From the NCBI GenBank assembly GCA_945907065.1, contig CAMDSC010000004.1, positions 1-64,000 of the forward strand: a stretch of 64,000 bases of DNA, in the 5' to 3' direction. Positions 19,436-30,199 of the stretch are shown one piece after another. The notes beneath the pieces are model-generated. The model was not told where the DNA came from. It ran no database searches and worked only from the letters and a program-made list of their open reading frames with translations. This stretch comes from Chitinophaga pinensis (lineage in GTDB: Bacteria; Bacteroidota; Bacteroidia; NS11-12g; UBA9320). Positions within the stretch are counted from its first letter, which is position 1. Each line of letters starts with the position of its first letter. Made by a program: the position numbers and the translations under genes.

Positions 19436-19506
19436 AGGTCCCGAGCGGATTTGAACCGCTGTAGCAGCTTTTGCAGAGCTGAGCCTAACCACTCGGCCAC
19501 AGGACC
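19436..19506 (-). tRNA. tRNA-Cys (anticodon GCA)
   Basis: A 71-base cloverleaf on the minus strand: 7-bp acceptor stem (GGTCCTG with CGGGACC, one G-U), D arm with GGTTAGGC, anticodon stem CAGCT/AGCTG with loop CTGCAAA giving GCA, and T arm AGCGG/CCGCT around TTCAAAT. The discriminator is U73, the identity base of tRNA-Cys. CCA is not encoded. No variable-region extension is present. It is an isolated gene with its own terminator. Confidence 0.96.
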
Positions 19507-19622
19507 TTTTTTATTAAGAGTGCAAAAATATAAATTACAGGTCATTCTGTCAAGCCTTTAAATAAAATCATTTGTAATTCCAAACTCAAACTTTTGTCCA
19601 ACTTTAATTCGTTATTTGCATT

Positions 19623-21560
19623 ATGATTTTTTGCAGATATACTTTTTTTTTAATGCTCGCTTTTGTTGCAAGAGTCTCTTTTTCCCAAACGGATTTAGAA
19701 AAGCTTACAAAAAATGAATTGAATAGATATGAGTCAAAACTTCTATTTAAAAAATCATTGTTGACTGAAAGTTACGATGTCGTTTATCAGCGGCTTGAGT
19801 TGGATGTAAATATGGATCAACGTTGGGTTACAGGAAAAGTAACCACCGCATTTAAACCTTTGAAACCAGCTTTCAATCTAATTCAATTTGACTTGGAAGA
19901 TTATTTAAAAGTGGATTCCGTAACCTTTAAAAATAAAAAAGTAATCTTTAGTCATCTCAACAAATCACTCACTATACAACTTACTAATAGTGTAAATGTT
20001 GGAGCCATGGATTCGTTAGCGGTTTACTATCAAGGTAACCCTAGTGATAATAATTCCAGCCATAGTTTTGTGTTTGATATGCACAATGCAGCTGACCCAA
20101 AACCAATTGCGTGGACCTTATCAGAACCATATGGTGCTAAAGGCTGGTGGCCTTGTAAAGAATCATTGAATGATAAAATAGATTCGCTGGATGTGGTGGT
20201 GAAAGTAAAAAAGGGAAACAAGGCTGCTTCCAACGGATTATTAATTGTAGAAAAATCAATAAATGACTCGCAGGAATTATACCATTGGCGGCATCGGTAT
20301 CCAATAGCTACTTATTTGGTGGCAATAGCCGTTACCAACTATGTGGCTTATAACGATTATGTAATTTATCCTGGCAATGATACGTTGCCAATTTTAAATT
20401 ATGTATACCCTGAAAGTGAAACCGAAGCCCGAGCCAAAACTCCGGTAACGGCCAAAATGATTCATTTATTTGACAGCCTTTTTGGTACGTATCCGTTCAA
20501 AAAAGAAAAGTATGGCCATGCTCAGTGGGGATGGGGTGGGGGAATGGAGCATCAAACGATGGGTTTTATGGCCAGTTTCAATTTTGATTTGGTATCGCAT
20601 GAACTGGCTCATCAATGGTTTGGCGATTGGGCTACCTGCGGCTCATGGAAAGATTTATGGCTTAACGAAGGTTTTGCAACCTACCTTAATGCCCTGTGTC
20701 ATGAAAACCTGATATCTAAAAAAGATTTTCAAAATTATATGGCGGCTTCGCGAAGTGAGGTAGTTGCAAAAAGCGATGGTTCGGTATACATAACTGATAC
20801 AGCCAATAACAACCGATTGTTTAGCGGCAGACTAACCTATAATAAAGGTTCTTTTGTTTTGCACATGCTGCGCTGGAAAATGGGCGACAAAGCTTTTTTT
20901 GAAGGTGTTAGAAATTATGCAACAAAACCCGGAATAAGCTATGGTTTTGGAACAACCGATGCTTTAAAAAAAGAACTGGAAAAAGCCTCCGGGCAAAATC
21001 TTACCGAGTTTTTTAAAGACTGGTATTATGGCGAAGGACATCCCAATTACGATATAACATGGAGCCATGTGGGCAATCATATTTCCATTCGTATTCGCCA
21101 AACACCTTCGCATCCAAGTGTTTCCTTTTTTAATATTCCGATGCCGTTTGTTATTCATGGAAAAACAAAAGATACTGCCATAATTTTTGACCCTTTAACC
21201 AAGGACAATACCTTTACAGCCGATTTAGATTTTATACCACAATCGGTGGAGTTTGACCCCGAAGTTTGGATACTGTGCAAATCAACAGTTTTAAAAGTAA
21301 GACCAACTAGCAGTCCCGAAATACAGTTATTCCCTGTGCCTGTGGGCAACACATTATCCATTTATGCCTACCACGGAAACATTGAACTGGTAAGTATTTA
21401 TGACCTAACCGGCCGCTTGGTAATGAATAGAGATTTAAAAGCTGAAAAAATCATAAAAGACTCGAACAAGCTTGATGTGAGCCAACTATCGGGAGGAATG
21501 TATATTGTAAAAATAAGTACTGAAGCTGGAACGGTGGTGCAAAGGATTATTAAGAGATAA
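19623..21560 (+). CDS. secreted M1-family metallopeptidase with type A T9SS tail
   Basis: 645 residues: signal peptide (1-21, ending VSFSQ), an M1 aminopeptidase domain, and an 85-residue C-terminal sorting domain (from about SPEIQLFPVPVGNTLSIYA to VVQRIIKR) of the type A T9SS family. The zinc site is HELAHQW followed by LNEGFATYL, giving two His and one Glu. The exopeptidase motif that is usually GAMEN or GGMEN reads GGMEHQTMGF here, so the Asn is replaced by His, a variant that may alter the free-amino-terminus preference. The protein should be exported through T9SS to the surface or medium. It ends 13 bases before the convergent DUF255 gene. Confidence 0.92.
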   Translation: MIFCRYTFFLMLAFVARVSFSQTDLEKLTKNELNRYESKLLFKKSLLTESYDVVYQRLELDVNMDQRWVTGKVTTAFKPLKPAFNLIQFDLEDYLKVDSVTFKNKKVIFSHLNKSLTIQLTNSVNVGAMDSLAVYYQGNPSDNNSSHSFVFDMHNAADPKPIAWTLSEPYGAKGWWPCKESLNDKIDSLDVVVKVKKGNKAASNGLLIVEKSINDSQELYHWRHRYPIATYLVAIAVTNYVAYNDYVIYPGNDTLPILNYVYPESETEARAKTPVTAKMIHLFDSLFGTYPFKKEKYGHAQWGWGGGMEHQTMGFMASFNFDLVSHELAHQWFGDWATCGSWKDLWLNEGFATYLNALCHENLISKKDFQNYMAASRSEVVAKSDGSVYITDTANNNRLFSGRLTYNKGSFVLHMLRWKMGDKAFFEGVRNYATKPGISYGFGTTDALKKELEKASGQNLTEFFKDWYYGEGHPNYDITWSHVGNHISIRIRQTPSHPSVSFFNIPMPFVIHGKTKDTAIIFDPLTKDNTFTADLDFIPQSVEFDPEVWILCKSTVLKVRPTSSPEIQLFPVPVGNTLSIYAYHGNIELVSIYDLTGRLVMNRDLKAEKIIKDSNKLDVSQLSGGMYIVKISTEAGTVVQRIIKR

Positions 21561-21572
21561 AAATGGTAAAAT

Positions 21573-23567
21573 TTAAAACAACCTCTCCATCGCTTTACCA
21601 TAATCCGTTTCCGGGGCAAAGCATTCAAAATCGCGGCAGATATAAAAACCTTCTTTTGCCTCCAGCTTTTCAGCAGATAAAGGAATATCCACAGACGGGC
21701 TTGCCAAAATAGTATTGGGCAAATAGTTTCCTTTTAATATTATTTCTGAACTGCCAACTACTGTTAACTGGTTCATTCCGGAATCCACCAACATAGCTGC
21801 CGACAACCAATTACTATACCAAGCAGGCCCTTGCAATACCTGGCTTCTTATATTTTGCAACATATTTAAAGCTATCTCACGCCACTCGTGCTTTTCAAAA
21901 TAAAAACTGTGTTTTAGTAATAGCTCACATAATACTGAGTTGGCACTTGGGATGACATCATCTCCCAAATCGGTTTTTTTAACAAATAATTCACCGGCCG
22001 GGTCGGGATTAAATACATAAAACGGATTATTGGCTTGCCCAAAATTTTGAAGAACATGAGTAATTATTTCATTTGCCTTTACTAAATAATTGGCTTTAAA
22101 GGTTACTTGATACCCCAATGTTAAAGCCTCTGCTAGCAAAACATAATCTTCTAAAAATGCAGGAATGGTGGCGGTTCCGTTTTTATAATTTCTATGGAGC
22201 TGTCCATTTACCCAAAGGTTGCTTTCAATAAAATTTAAAACTTTCTCTGCTGTTTCCAAATAGCTTTTATTACCCGTGGCCTGGTAACATTTTAATAATC
22301 CTGTGGCGGCCAATGCATTCCATGAAGTCAATATTTTATCATCCAATCCGGGTTTTATTCTATCGGTTCTTTCATTTTTTAAAGCATTTAAAAACGTATT
22401 TAAATTCTTTTCAAATTTATCTAACTCGAATTTTTGCTCAATAGCAAAATCCCTTGGAGTTTGGGTGGCAAACAAAATATTTTTGCCGTGTTCCCAATTT
22501 CCTTGGGGGGTAAGATTAAAATATCTTATAAGGGTTTCATCGGGCAACCCAATCCTTACCAAATCATCCCAAGTGTAGCAATAATATTTCCCTTCTTCCC
22601 CTTCGCTATCGGCATCCAATGCGCTGTATAAGCCACCGTCAGCACTTTGCCATTCGTCGAGCATAAATTGATGGGTCTCTTCTATTTTAGTGGCTAAAAA
22701 CGCATCGTTGGTTACCATATAGCTTTCGGCCAATAAAGAAAGAAGTTGCCCGTTATCATAAAGCATCTTTTCAAAATGAGGTGCATGCCATTTTATATCC
22801 ACCGAATAGCGAGAATATCCTCCTCCTACTGTGTCATACAATCCTCCAAGACTCATGCGTTTTAGGCTCAACATCAACCATTCCAGTACTTGCGGGTCAT
22901 GGTGAAGATGAAAATAATGCAATGCAAATTTATAAACCACCGGCAAGGGGAATTTTGGAGCTCTATTAAAACCACCCCACTGCATATCCCAAGTTGTTTT
23001 TAATTGATTGATGGAATAATGAAAATCATTTTCGGTCCAGTCTGTTTTTTTAAAGCTTTGATTGGTGGTGGATTTAATTCCTTCGGCCAGTTTGGTGGCA
23101 TAATCATAAACGGTTTCCGGTTTGTTTTGCCATAAATCAGCCAATTGGTTTAAAATAATATCCCAGTCCTTTTTAGGGAAATAGGTTCCTCCATGAAACG
23201 GTCGTCCATCAGGCAAAGTAAAAATATTTAAAGGCCAGCCGCCTCTGCCGGTAAGCATTTGGATGGCATCCATATAAATCTGGTCAATATCCGGCCGCTC
23301 TTCTCTATCAATTTTTATATTGACAAAATAGTTATTCATTATGGCCGCCGATTCTTCGTTTTCAAAAACCTCATGCGCCATCACATGGCACCAATGGCAG
23401 GCACTGTAACCAATACTTATCAAAAGCGGTTTATTCTCAGCCTTTGCTTTTTCTAAAGCTTCTGTTCCCCACTCATACCATTGCACCGGATTGTGGGCAT
23501 GTTGTTGGAGATAGGGACTGGATGCTTTGGAAAGACTATTGGAAGGAAATATTTTTTCTGATGTCAT
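21573..23567 (-). CDS. DUF255 thioredoxin-like protein (YyaL/SSP411 family)
   Basis: 664 residues, full length. The N-terminal thioredoxin-like domain has the family signature [19 protein letters not shown], a redox motif C57-H-W-C60 ([16 protein letters not shown]), and [15 protein letters not shown] with [21 protein letters not shown]. The rest (about residues 190-600) is an alpha/alpha-barrel of the six-hairpin glycosidase type (DLQ-like motifs; [43 protein letters not shown]). Family members are cytosolic and poorly characterised; roles in thiol redox or sugar epimerisation have been suggested by fold only. It is transcribed after secDF but separated from it by a terminator. Confidence 0.93.
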   Translation of the reverse strand: MTSEKIFPSNSLSKASSPYLQQHAHNPVQWYEWGTEALEKAKAENKPLLISIGYSACHWCHVMAHEVFENEESAAIMNNYFVNIKIDREERPDIDQIYMDAIQMLTGRGGWPLNIFTLPDGRPFHGGTYFPKKDWDIILNQLADLWQNKPETVYDYATKLAEGIKSTTNQSFKKTDWTENDFHYSINQLKTTWDMQWGGFNRAPKFPLPVVYKFALHYFHLHHDPQVLEWLMLSLKRMSLGGLYDTVGGGYSRYSVDIKWHAPHFEKMLYDNGQLLSLLAESYMVTNDAFLATKIEETHQFMLDEWQSADGGLYSALDADSEGEEGKYYCYTWDDLVRIGLPDETLIRYFNLTPQGNWEHGKNILFATQTPRDFAIEQKFELDKFEKNLNTFLNALKNERTDRIKPGLDDKILTSWNALAATGLLKCYQATGNKSYLETAEKVLNFIESNLWVNGQLHRNYKNGTATIPAFLEDYVLLAEALTLGYQVTFKANYLVKANEIITHVLQNFGQANNPFYVFNPDPAGELFVKKTDLGDDVIPSANSVLCELLLKHSFYFEKHEWREIALNMLQNIRSQVLQGPAWYSNWLSAAMLVDSGMNQLTVVGSSEIILKGNYLPNTILASPSVDIPLSAEKLEAKEGFYICRDFECFAPETDYGKAMERLF

Positions 23568-23595
23568 TTGATAAAATGTTAACTTTTTAAAAATA

Positions 23596-23623
23596 GAAAA
23601 GCCCTGAATATTCAGGGCTTTTC
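23596..23623 (-). terminator. terminator downstream of secDF
   Basis: A perfect 28-base palindrome (GAAAAGCCCTGA with its complement, ATAT at the centre) lies 27 bases after the secDF stop and before the DUF255 gene. It is U-rich on both sides, so it may work in both directions. Confidence 0.75.
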
Positions 23624-23649
23624 AAAAATATTATATTTTTATTGAATTA

Positions 23650-26622
23650 TTATTTTGCTCTTCTTTTTCCAAAATCTACTGCAATAGCGGATGCTATAAA
23701 GATAGAAGAATAAGTACCAACAATGATACCTGATAATAAAGCAAATGTAAAGCCTTTTAGTCCTTCACCACCAAAAAGGAATAACATCAATAAAGTAATA
23801 ATTGTACAAATTGCTGTTACAATGGTTCTGCTTAGGGTTTGGTTCACCGCTCCGTTAATTACTTCGGCCTGATCATCAAATTTATTAATTCCCAAGAATT
23901 CACGAATACGGTCGAATACAACCACAGTATCATTAATAGAATATCCTAATACAGTAAGTAAAGCTGCAATAAAGGCTTGATCCACATCCATCGGGAAAGG
24001 CATTATTCCCCAGAAAATAGAGAAAAGAGATAATACAATTAACACATCATGTATTAACGAAACTGCACCACCCATACCAAATTCTAACTTACGGAAACGA
24101 AGCACGATGTACAAGAAAATACCTAATACTGCTAAAATTACAGCGATAAATGAATTACGTCTTACATCGGCTGCTATCGTTGGACCTATTTTACTTGAAG
24201 AAAGGATATCTGATTTATTGATTTTAAAATCTTTTAATCCTTCCAATAAAGTAGCTTCTACTTTTTCAGAAACATCTGGGCTTTGGTCATCAATTTTATA
24301 AGCTGTAGTAATCCGGAATTTATCAGCAGTACCATAGGTTTTTACCTCTACGTTTTCTTTAATCACTTTATTCAAGGCAATTTTAATATCTTCTCCGTTT
24401 ACATCCTTTGCAAACTGAACGGTGTATGTCCAACCTCCTTTGAAATCAACACCAGAACTAAATCCTCTTGAAACCATACTTATAATTCCAATTATAATAA
24501 CGATGCTTGAAATAATATAAAGTATCTTACGCTTGGCCATAAAAGCATACTCCTTATGGTTACGGAATTTTGAAAATAATTTTGTAGTAAATGTAGTTTC
24601 ATTGCCACGGTGCATATCCCATTCATTAAGCATTCTTGAAATAAGAATACCTGTAAATAAGGAAGTGAAAATACCTATAATCAGAACCACAGCAAATCCT
24701 TTTACCGGACCCGATCCAAAATAAGCCATGATAACGGCCGCAATAAGCTGGGTAACGTGTGAGTCTAATATTGCAGATAACGCTTGCTTGTAACCGATAG
24801 TTACAGCATTTGCATAATTTTTACCATGCCCCAATTCCTCTTTTATTCGTTCGTTAATAAGTACGTTACAATCCAGTGCCATACCCATCGTTAATACCAA
24901 ACCTGCTAATCCAGGCAATGTTAATGCAGCATTGAAACCAGCCATAATAGCTACTAAAAAGAATAGATTAACTAATAAAGCGATAACACCATACCAAGCG
25001 CCACGACCGTAATAAATAAATACAAATACAATTACAGCAAAAAAGCCCATGAATAAGGATAAAATACCAGCCTTACGTGATGATTCTCCTAAAGTTGGCC
25101 CTACTACACTTTCTTCTACTATTCGGGTTGGAGCTGGTAATTTACCTGCTTTTAATATATTGGCTAAATCTTCTGCTTCACGATCATCAAACCCTCCAGA
25201 TATTTCCGACATACCATTGGCTATTTCATTTCGAACTGTTGGTGCTGAATAAATTTTATCATCCAACATGATTGCAATAGCATCCACAGTTGGGGCAGCT
25301 TGCGCTGTAATTCGTCTCCAATCATTGGCTCCTTCAGGGCTCATAGTCATCGAAACGCCTATTTCACCATTTTGGCTCACCTGTTTACGGGCACTTGTTA
25401 CAGCATCACCTGGTAAAGCTGGTAATCCGTCACGGCTAGCTTTTACACCATACAACATAAAGAAAGGTGAATTTTTTCCTATTGGTTTAAAGCTCCAGCG
25501 CAATAATAAGTTAGGAGGAAGAACCGCTTTTACTTCTGGTAAATCAAAGTAACCTTGTAGTTTTTCCATTTCGGTTCTTGGTACATAACCAATACCTGCT
25601 CCTTCAGCCCATTTCTTTTGTTTTGTTTCCGCATCATCTACTGTATTTGGAATCAAATAAGAAAGTATTGGATTTTCTTTTAATAATTGTTCAGGAGTTT
25701 TCTTTTTAGATGTATCATTTTTAGCACCTGCAATAGATCCAAGTTTTGATTTAGAAGTATCTTTTTTAGAACTATCAACAGCTGGTTTTAAAGATGAACT
25801 TGCTAATTTTGAAGTATCCTTACTGCCATCTTTCAAAAGTTCTTCAGCCGCTAATTTATTTTTTACAACTTCATTGGCAGCTTCTAAAAATTTATAAGCC
25901 TCATAATTATGATAAGTACTCCAAAATTCAAGCTTTGCTGAACTTTGTAAAATATTTCTTACACGCTTAGGGTCATCCACACCTGGTAATTCAACCAATA
26001 TGCGGCCATTACCAAGTTCCTGCACGTTAGGCTGAACTACACCAAATTGGTCAATACGTTGATTGATGATTTGATAAGCTCTTGATACTGCTTGCTTGGC
26101 CTGAATTTTTAACCAAGAATATACTTTATCATTTGGTGAATCGTAAGGCAATTCATCCTTCAGGTCTTTATTGGTAAATAATGGTGCTAATTTTTGACCG
26201 GGAGCTACTTTGTCCCATTCCGCTTGAAACAAATCAACAAAGTTTTGTTGACCGTTAAATGCTTGCTTGGCATTATCCAAAGCTGTTGCAAATTTTGGGT
26301 CCTTGGCATTGTTGGATAATCCTGCAATGATATCAGGAACCGAAACTTCCATGGTAACGTTCATACCACCTTTTAAGTCCAATCCCAAACCTATTTCTTT
26401 TTCTTTACACTCCAAGTAGGTATATTTAACAAGGCCGAGCATATTATACACGGTTACTGATCCTACTGAATCTAAATACTTGGCTTCGGGCTTACCCGTT
26501 TTTTTGGCCCACTCTTTGGCTTGACTTTCTACACTGCGGGTTTTCCAGGTAAAGGATAACTGGTAAATACATGCAATTGCTAAAAGGATAGTAAAAATTT
26601 GTACAAAACCTTTATTTTTCAT
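23650..26622 (-). CDS. secDF: fused protein translocase subunits SecD and SecF
   Basis: 990 residues, the fused form usual in Bacteroidota. The SecD half has one N-terminal helix, a large periplasmic P1 domain (LGLDLKGGMNVTMEV; RIDQFGVVQPNVQELGNGRILVELPG) and membrane helices with TMGMALDCNVLINERIKEEL. The SecF half starts near residue 690 with SGVDFKGGWTYTVQF and contains GYSINDTVVVFDRIREF. The Asp residues in these two motifs are the conserved proton-path positions. The protein pulls exported chains through SecYEG using the proton gradient. Residues 255-330 are a low-complexity Lys/Ser/Asp insertion typical of this phylum's homologs. It has its own promoter and terminator, so it is monocistronic. 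Confidence 0.96.
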   Translation of the reverse strand: MKNKGFVQIFTILLAIACIYQLSFTWKTRSVESQAKEWAKKTGKPEAKYLDSVGSVTVYNMLGLVKYTYLECKEKEIGLGLDLKGGMNVTMEVSVPDIIAGLSNNAKDPKFATALDNAKQAFNGQQNFVDLFQAEWDKVAPGQKLAPLFTNKDLKDELPYDSPNDKVYSWLKIQAKQAVSRAYQIINQRIDQFGVVQPNVQELGNGRILVELPGVDDPKRVRNILQSSAKLEFWSTYHNYEAYKFLEAANEVVKNKLAAEELLKDGSKDTSKLASSSLKPAVDSSKKDTSKSKLGSIAGAKNDTSKKKTPEQLLKENPILSYLIPNTVDDAETKQKKWAEGAGIGYVPRTEMEKLQGYFDLPEVKAVLPPNLLLRWSFKPIGKNSPFFMLYGVKASRDGLPALPGDAVTSARKQVSQNGEIGVSMTMSPEGANDWRRITAQAAPTVDAIAIMLDDKIYSAPTVRNEIANGMSEISGGFDDREAEDLANILKAGKLPAPTRIVEESVVGPTLGESSRKAGILSLFMGFFAVIVFVFIYYGRGAWYGVIALLVNLFFLVAIMAGFNAALTLPGLAGLVLTMGMALDCNVLINERIKEELGHGKNYANAVTIGYKQALSAILDSHVTQLIAAVIMAYFGSGPVKGFAVVLIIGIFTSLFTGILISRMLNEWDMHRGNETTFTTKLFSKFRNHKEYAFMAKRKILYIISSIVIIIGIISMVSRGFSSGVDFKGGWTYTVQFAKDVNGEDIKIALNKVIKENVEVKTYGTADKFRITTAYKIDDQSPDVSEKVEATLLEGLKDFKINKSDILSSSKIGPTIAADVRRNSFIAVILAVLGIFLYIVLRFRKLEFGMGGAVSLIHDVLIVLSLFSIFWGIMPFPMDVDQAFIAALLTVLGYSINDTVVVFDRIREFLGINKFDDQAEVINGAVNQTLSRTIVTAICTIITLLMLFLFGGEGLKGFTFALLSGIIVGTYSSIFIASAIAVDFGKRRAK

Positions 26623-26659
26623 TTGAATTCTATTATATCGAGATTTTTTTTAAAGACGG

Positions 26660-26667
26660 CAAAAGTA
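26660..26667 (-). promoter_or_regulatory. promoter of secDF (-7 element with a -33 TTG)
   Basis: Minus-strand TACTTTTG matches TAnnTTTG, and a TTG lies 20 bases upstream at the -33 position. The predicted leader is about 32 bases. Confidence 0.7.
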
Positions 26668-26748
26668 GATATTTTGACTTTGATATTCAATAATATGTTT
26701 TGAAGGATTTTATTACTATAAAAAAGATAGTTGAATAGTAATAAAAAC

Positions 26749-29283
26749 TTAAAATTTAAGCACAAAATTCACCTTTACACCGAAGGGACTTGCTTTCTTT
26801 CCGTTAGGATCAACATTATCCAAATAATTAATACGATGAATAAAGTCAACTCTTATAAATTTAAAAATATTTTCAATTCCATAACCCAGTTCAATATAGG
26901 GTACACCGTTTTTATATTGCCCTATTGGAGTCACTGCTTTTCCTGACTTATCCGTTGGCGGCACCAATATGAGGTTTTTATTGTGCAAACTACCATAAAT
27001 GGATTTAGCATTATAAAAAAACCGCCATTTAAATTTCTTTATTAATGGAATTCTATTAAAAAGTAATCCATTATCATTGTGTTCGTATTGAACAGAGATA
27101 TATTGGTCGCTAACAAATTCAAAAATTCGCATCATATTATAGCCGTAATATGTTGAAATAGGGGACTGATTACCTCGGGCTACTTCTAATATAGGATAAG
27201 GAATGGTGCCAAAAGTTTTGCCTGCTTGAATGGTGTATTCAAAATTACCAAAATTACCCCAATTACTATATTGCCATACTTTAAAACCTACTTTATCAAA
27301 ATCATATTCACCCCCCAAAACTCCCTTTAATCCTTTCGTATAATTAACTGTAAAAACCGGTTGTTTTAAGTTTCCAAAATTATAACGGTCTACGTGCCTA
27401 AAAACAAATTGTTGTTTAAGAGAAATACGGGTTTCCAGATTTATGGTGGTTATATTAAATTTATTAGAAATATTTACAGAATCAGGATTTTTATAATAAG
27501 CAAAATTATAGATATCATATCCATTTTTGGTTACAAATTGGTAATCATTGTGCCTGAAGTTGGCCCTAAACGTTATTCCTTTTATTATTTCTCTTTCAGC
27601 CCAAGCTTTGTACTCCATAGTATAATTAAGGCGGTATGAGCCAATGGTATTTAAAGATTTATAGAGGCTACTTGTGATAAAAGGATTATCGGTAACGCCC
27701 AAAAGGTCTACATCTTTTTTAAACCCGATGCCTACTCGAGTCCAATGGGTTCGGTCTAATACTTTGATGGCATTAAATCCATATTTAGGTTTTTTATCTA
27801 AAAAACCATAGGCTATAAATGCCTCATACTGCGCATTTTTAAATAAGAGTTCAGTAGTTCTGACCCCTGCTCTTAGGCGAAATCCTTCCAAAGGATTCCA
27901 CGCGATTGTAGATATGTAAGGCCCAACTTCTAATTTATCATTGGCAATTGGTTTATAGCCTTCAGCTATTATTTCTACAATGTCTACATAGGTTCTGACC
28001 AATGGCTGATTTTTAAAAGAATCTACCAGATTAAATATTTTAACATCAGCACTTGATAATTTTTCATGCCGCGCTGTATCCCAATAATGATCATCTTTGA
28101 TATATGCATCTTCTTTTACAGTTACTTTTTGTTCAAAAAATTTGTTATCATGCTTAGTACTTACTTTTTGATTTTTGGTACTGGTATAATACGTTCCTAT
28201 CATTCCCAAAGTATTGTCCGAAATTTCGGAAACATCAATAAGTACACGTGTTTTTTGAGGTAGCCATGCATCTTTTTCAACCTCCACCATTTCCTGTTGA
28301 ATTTTTATTTTTTCAACAAAATTTATATTGGCTTGTTTGGTCAATTCTAATGAAACCTGTTTTAAAACCCAAGTAGAATCCTGAATCCATATATTGCCCG
28401 TAAATACAAGATCTCTTTTGTTTTTGGGCCAAACCATTATTTTAAAAGTTTTGCGCCCGTCTATAATCATACTATCCATTAAGGCATAATGATAATAGTT
28501 TAGCGATAGCCCTGAAATTGGCGAAATAAAATCTTTATCAAATATGTAAAGATTATTTTCATAAAAATTATATTGCTGAAACGAAGAGCCTAAAACTTGT
28601 GCCACATAGCTATCTTCACCAACTCCTACACCTTTAATCCGGGTGGCTTTTATTACCTCTTTGGTTCTAAAAGGGTTTTTGTTGTAGTAAAAATCGCTTA
28701 AAGTTTCAGATACAAACACTGGCAAAACTGGTACAGCATTGGTATCAGCCCGTAAACTGCTGATGGTATCAAAAAGAGATTCCATCGTTTTGTATAATTT
28801 TCGTTTTTTAAACTTAGTGGTAATGTTATCTACCGCTATTTGCACTTTTGTAAAACTTTCATATTCGTATTGTTCCAGTTTTTCAATGTTATATTTTTTT
28901 CTATTGTCCTGCACATTTTTAATAATTCTTATGGCTCTATTAATGCCCGGACGAATTACAATTTCATTAAGACTGCTAGAATTAGGCTCCAAGGCAAAAT
29001 TTATTTCCTGGGTAATGCCATACTTTATTTTTTTTGCAATTCTAATATAGCCTACCGATTTGGCCACAATACTGTCGGCTTTAAAATCTGTTTTTAAAAT
29101 ATAAAATCCTTCGAAATCAGTGGTTGTGCCCAAGCTGGTTCCTGGCAAAAACACGGTAATGTATGGTAAAGCCTCACCCGATTCAGCATCTGATATTTTA
29201 CCTTTTATTACTGTTTGTGAAAAAGAAGTAATGGCCAAAAGAACCATTATCAGGCTTAGAATACATTTATTAATCAACACCAT
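26749..29283 (-). CDS. DUF5686 outer-membrane protein with carboxypeptidase-like regulatory domain
   Basis: 844 residues. Signal peptide (about 1-22, ending TSFSQ), then a CarboxypepD_reg-like beta-sandwich (IKGKISDAESGEALPYITVF with GTTTDFEGFY, residues 24-105), then the long DUF5686 region with alternating strands and aromatic-rich turns ending in VNFVLKF, a C-terminal Phe as in outer-membrane barrels. The family is Bacteroidota-specific and of unknown function; its architecture recalls TonB-dependent receptors without a plug. It ends 120 bases upstream of the secDF promoter and begins 49 bases after the hydrolase gene, so it may be in that gene's operon. A TAATATTG (one mismatch) near the start could be its own promoter. 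Confidence 0.9.
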   Translation of the reverse strand: MVLINKCILSLIMVLLAITSFSQTVIKGKISDAESGEALPYITVFLPGTSLGTTTDFEGFYILKTDFKADSIVAKSVGYIRIAKKIKYGITQEINFALEPNSSSLNEIVIRPGINRAIRIIKNVQDNRKKYNIEKLEQYEYESFTKVQIAVDNITTKFKKRKLYKTMESLFDTISSLRADTNAVPVLPVFVSETLSDFYYNKNPFRTKEVIKATRIKGVGVGEDSYVAQVLGSSFQQYNFYENNLYIFDKDFISPISGLSLNYYHYALMDSMIIDGRKTFKIMVWPKNKRDLVFTGNIWIQDSTWVLKQVSLELTKQANINFVEKIKIQQEMVEVEKDAWLPQKTRVLIDVSEISDNTLGMIGTYYTSTKNQKVSTKHDNKFFEQKVTVKEDAYIKDDHYWDTARHEKLSSADVKIFNLVDSFKNQPLVRTYVDIVEIIAEGYKPIANDKLEVGPYISTIAWNPLEGFRLRAGVRTTELLFKNAQYEAFIAYGFLDKKPKYGFNAIKVLDRTHWTRVGIGFKKDVDLLGVTDNPFITSSLYKSLNTIGSYRLNYTMEYKAWAEREIIKGITFRANFRHNDYQFVTKNGYDIYNFAYYKNPDSVNISNKFNITTINLETRISLKQQFVFRHVDRYNFGNLKQPVFTVNYTKGLKGVLGGEYDFDKVGFKVWQYSNWGNFGNFEYTIQAGKTFGTIPYPILEVARGNQSPISTYYGYNMMRIFEFVSDQYISVQYEHNDNGLLFNRIPLIKKFKWRFFYNAKSIYGSLHNKNLILVPPTDKSGKAVTPIGQYKNGVPYIELGYGIENIFKFIRVDFIHRINYLDNVDPNGKKASPFGVKVNFVLKF

Positions 29284-29332
29284 TTATCGGATAGCAATAT
29301 TAAAGTTTATAATTTTATGATGCTTCAATATT

Positions 29333-30094
29333 TTAACTTAAAAATTCATTAATTGCCATTAAAAAATCTTCTGGATTTTCGGCATGAACCCAATGGCCCG
29401 CATTGGAAATAGTAATAAAACTAACTTTTGTAAAATTTTGGGGTATTAAAATTTTATCATTTTCGGTAATATAATTAGAATTTTGACCTTTGATAAAAAG
29501 GGTTGGTGTGTTTAAAGGTTTATTAAAAATTACTTCTCCGATTATTTCCTCATAATTATTTTCAATAGCTTCTAAATTGATTTTTAACCCAAATTCTCCA
29601 TTTTCTTTTCTATAAAGATTTTTTAGTAAAAAAAGCATTTCACCTTTATCGGTAATACTTTTGGCCAATTGGTCTTCAATTTCTTTGCGTCCTGTAGCTT
29701 TAAAATTTATAGTTTTCATGGCATCAAAATAAATAATATGTCCCGGCATATATGCTTTTGGTGCAATATCCACTACTATCAGTTTTTCGGTTTTATCAGG
29801 ATATTTATTGGCAAATGCCATAGCGGTTTTTCCACCCATGGAGTGGCCTATTATAATAGCTTCACCAATATTTTCAATATTCATCATTTCCCAAACATCA
29901 TCCGCCATCACATTATAATTCAGAGCCGATGAATGAGGTGATTGGCCGTGATTGCGCTGGTCTATGGTATATACAATATTGGTTTCCGAAAGTTTACGGG
30001 CTATGTTATGCCAATTGTCACTCATGCCAAATAATCCGTGAAGAATTATCAAGGTTTTTCCTTCGGTTCCATATTTTTTAAAATACAATTGCAT
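29333..30094 (-). CDS. alpha/beta hydrolase (YbfF-like esterase)
   Basis: 253 residues from ATG at 30092-30094. A TTG three codons upstream lies inside the -7 element and cannot be the start. The fold is clear: oxyanion segment LIILHGLFGMSDNWHNIARKL, nucleophile Ser in GHSMGGKTAMAFA, Asp in LIVVDIAPKAY, and the catalytic His in NAGHWVHAENPEDF near the C-terminus. It is probably a cytosolic carboxylesterase or acyl-CoA thioesterase of the YbfF type; the substrate cannot be inferred. No signal peptide. The gene is followed by the DUF5686 gene on the same strand after 49 bases. Confidence 0.9.
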   Translation of the reverse strand: MQLYFKKYGTEGKTLIILHGLFGMSDNWHNIARKLSETNIVYTIDQRNHGQSPHSSALNYNVMADDVWEMMNIENIGEAIIIGHSMGGKTAMAFANKYPDKTEKLIVVDIAPKAYMPGHIIYFDAMKTINFKATGRKEIEDQLAKSITDKGEMLFLLKNLYRKENGEFGLKINLEAIENNYEEIIGEVIFNKPLNTPTLFIKGQNSNYITENDKILIPQNFTKVSFITISNAGHWVHAENPEDFLMAINEFLS

Positions 30095-30100
30095 TAGTGG

Positions 30101-30108
30101 CAAAATTA
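30101..30108 (-). promoter_or_regulatory. -7 element of the alpha/beta hydrolase gene
   Basis: Minus-strand TAATTTTG, a perfect TAnnTTTG whose last G lies only 7 bases before the ATG at 30094. The predicted transcript starts at or next to the start codon, so the mRNA would be leaderless. Confidence 0.6.
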
Positions 30109-30199
30109 AAGACGAATTTTGAAATTAGTTATTTGTTGTTGAGTTATTAGTTATTTAGTTATACCTCAAAAAACAATTTAGCATCTAAACAGTTTAATA

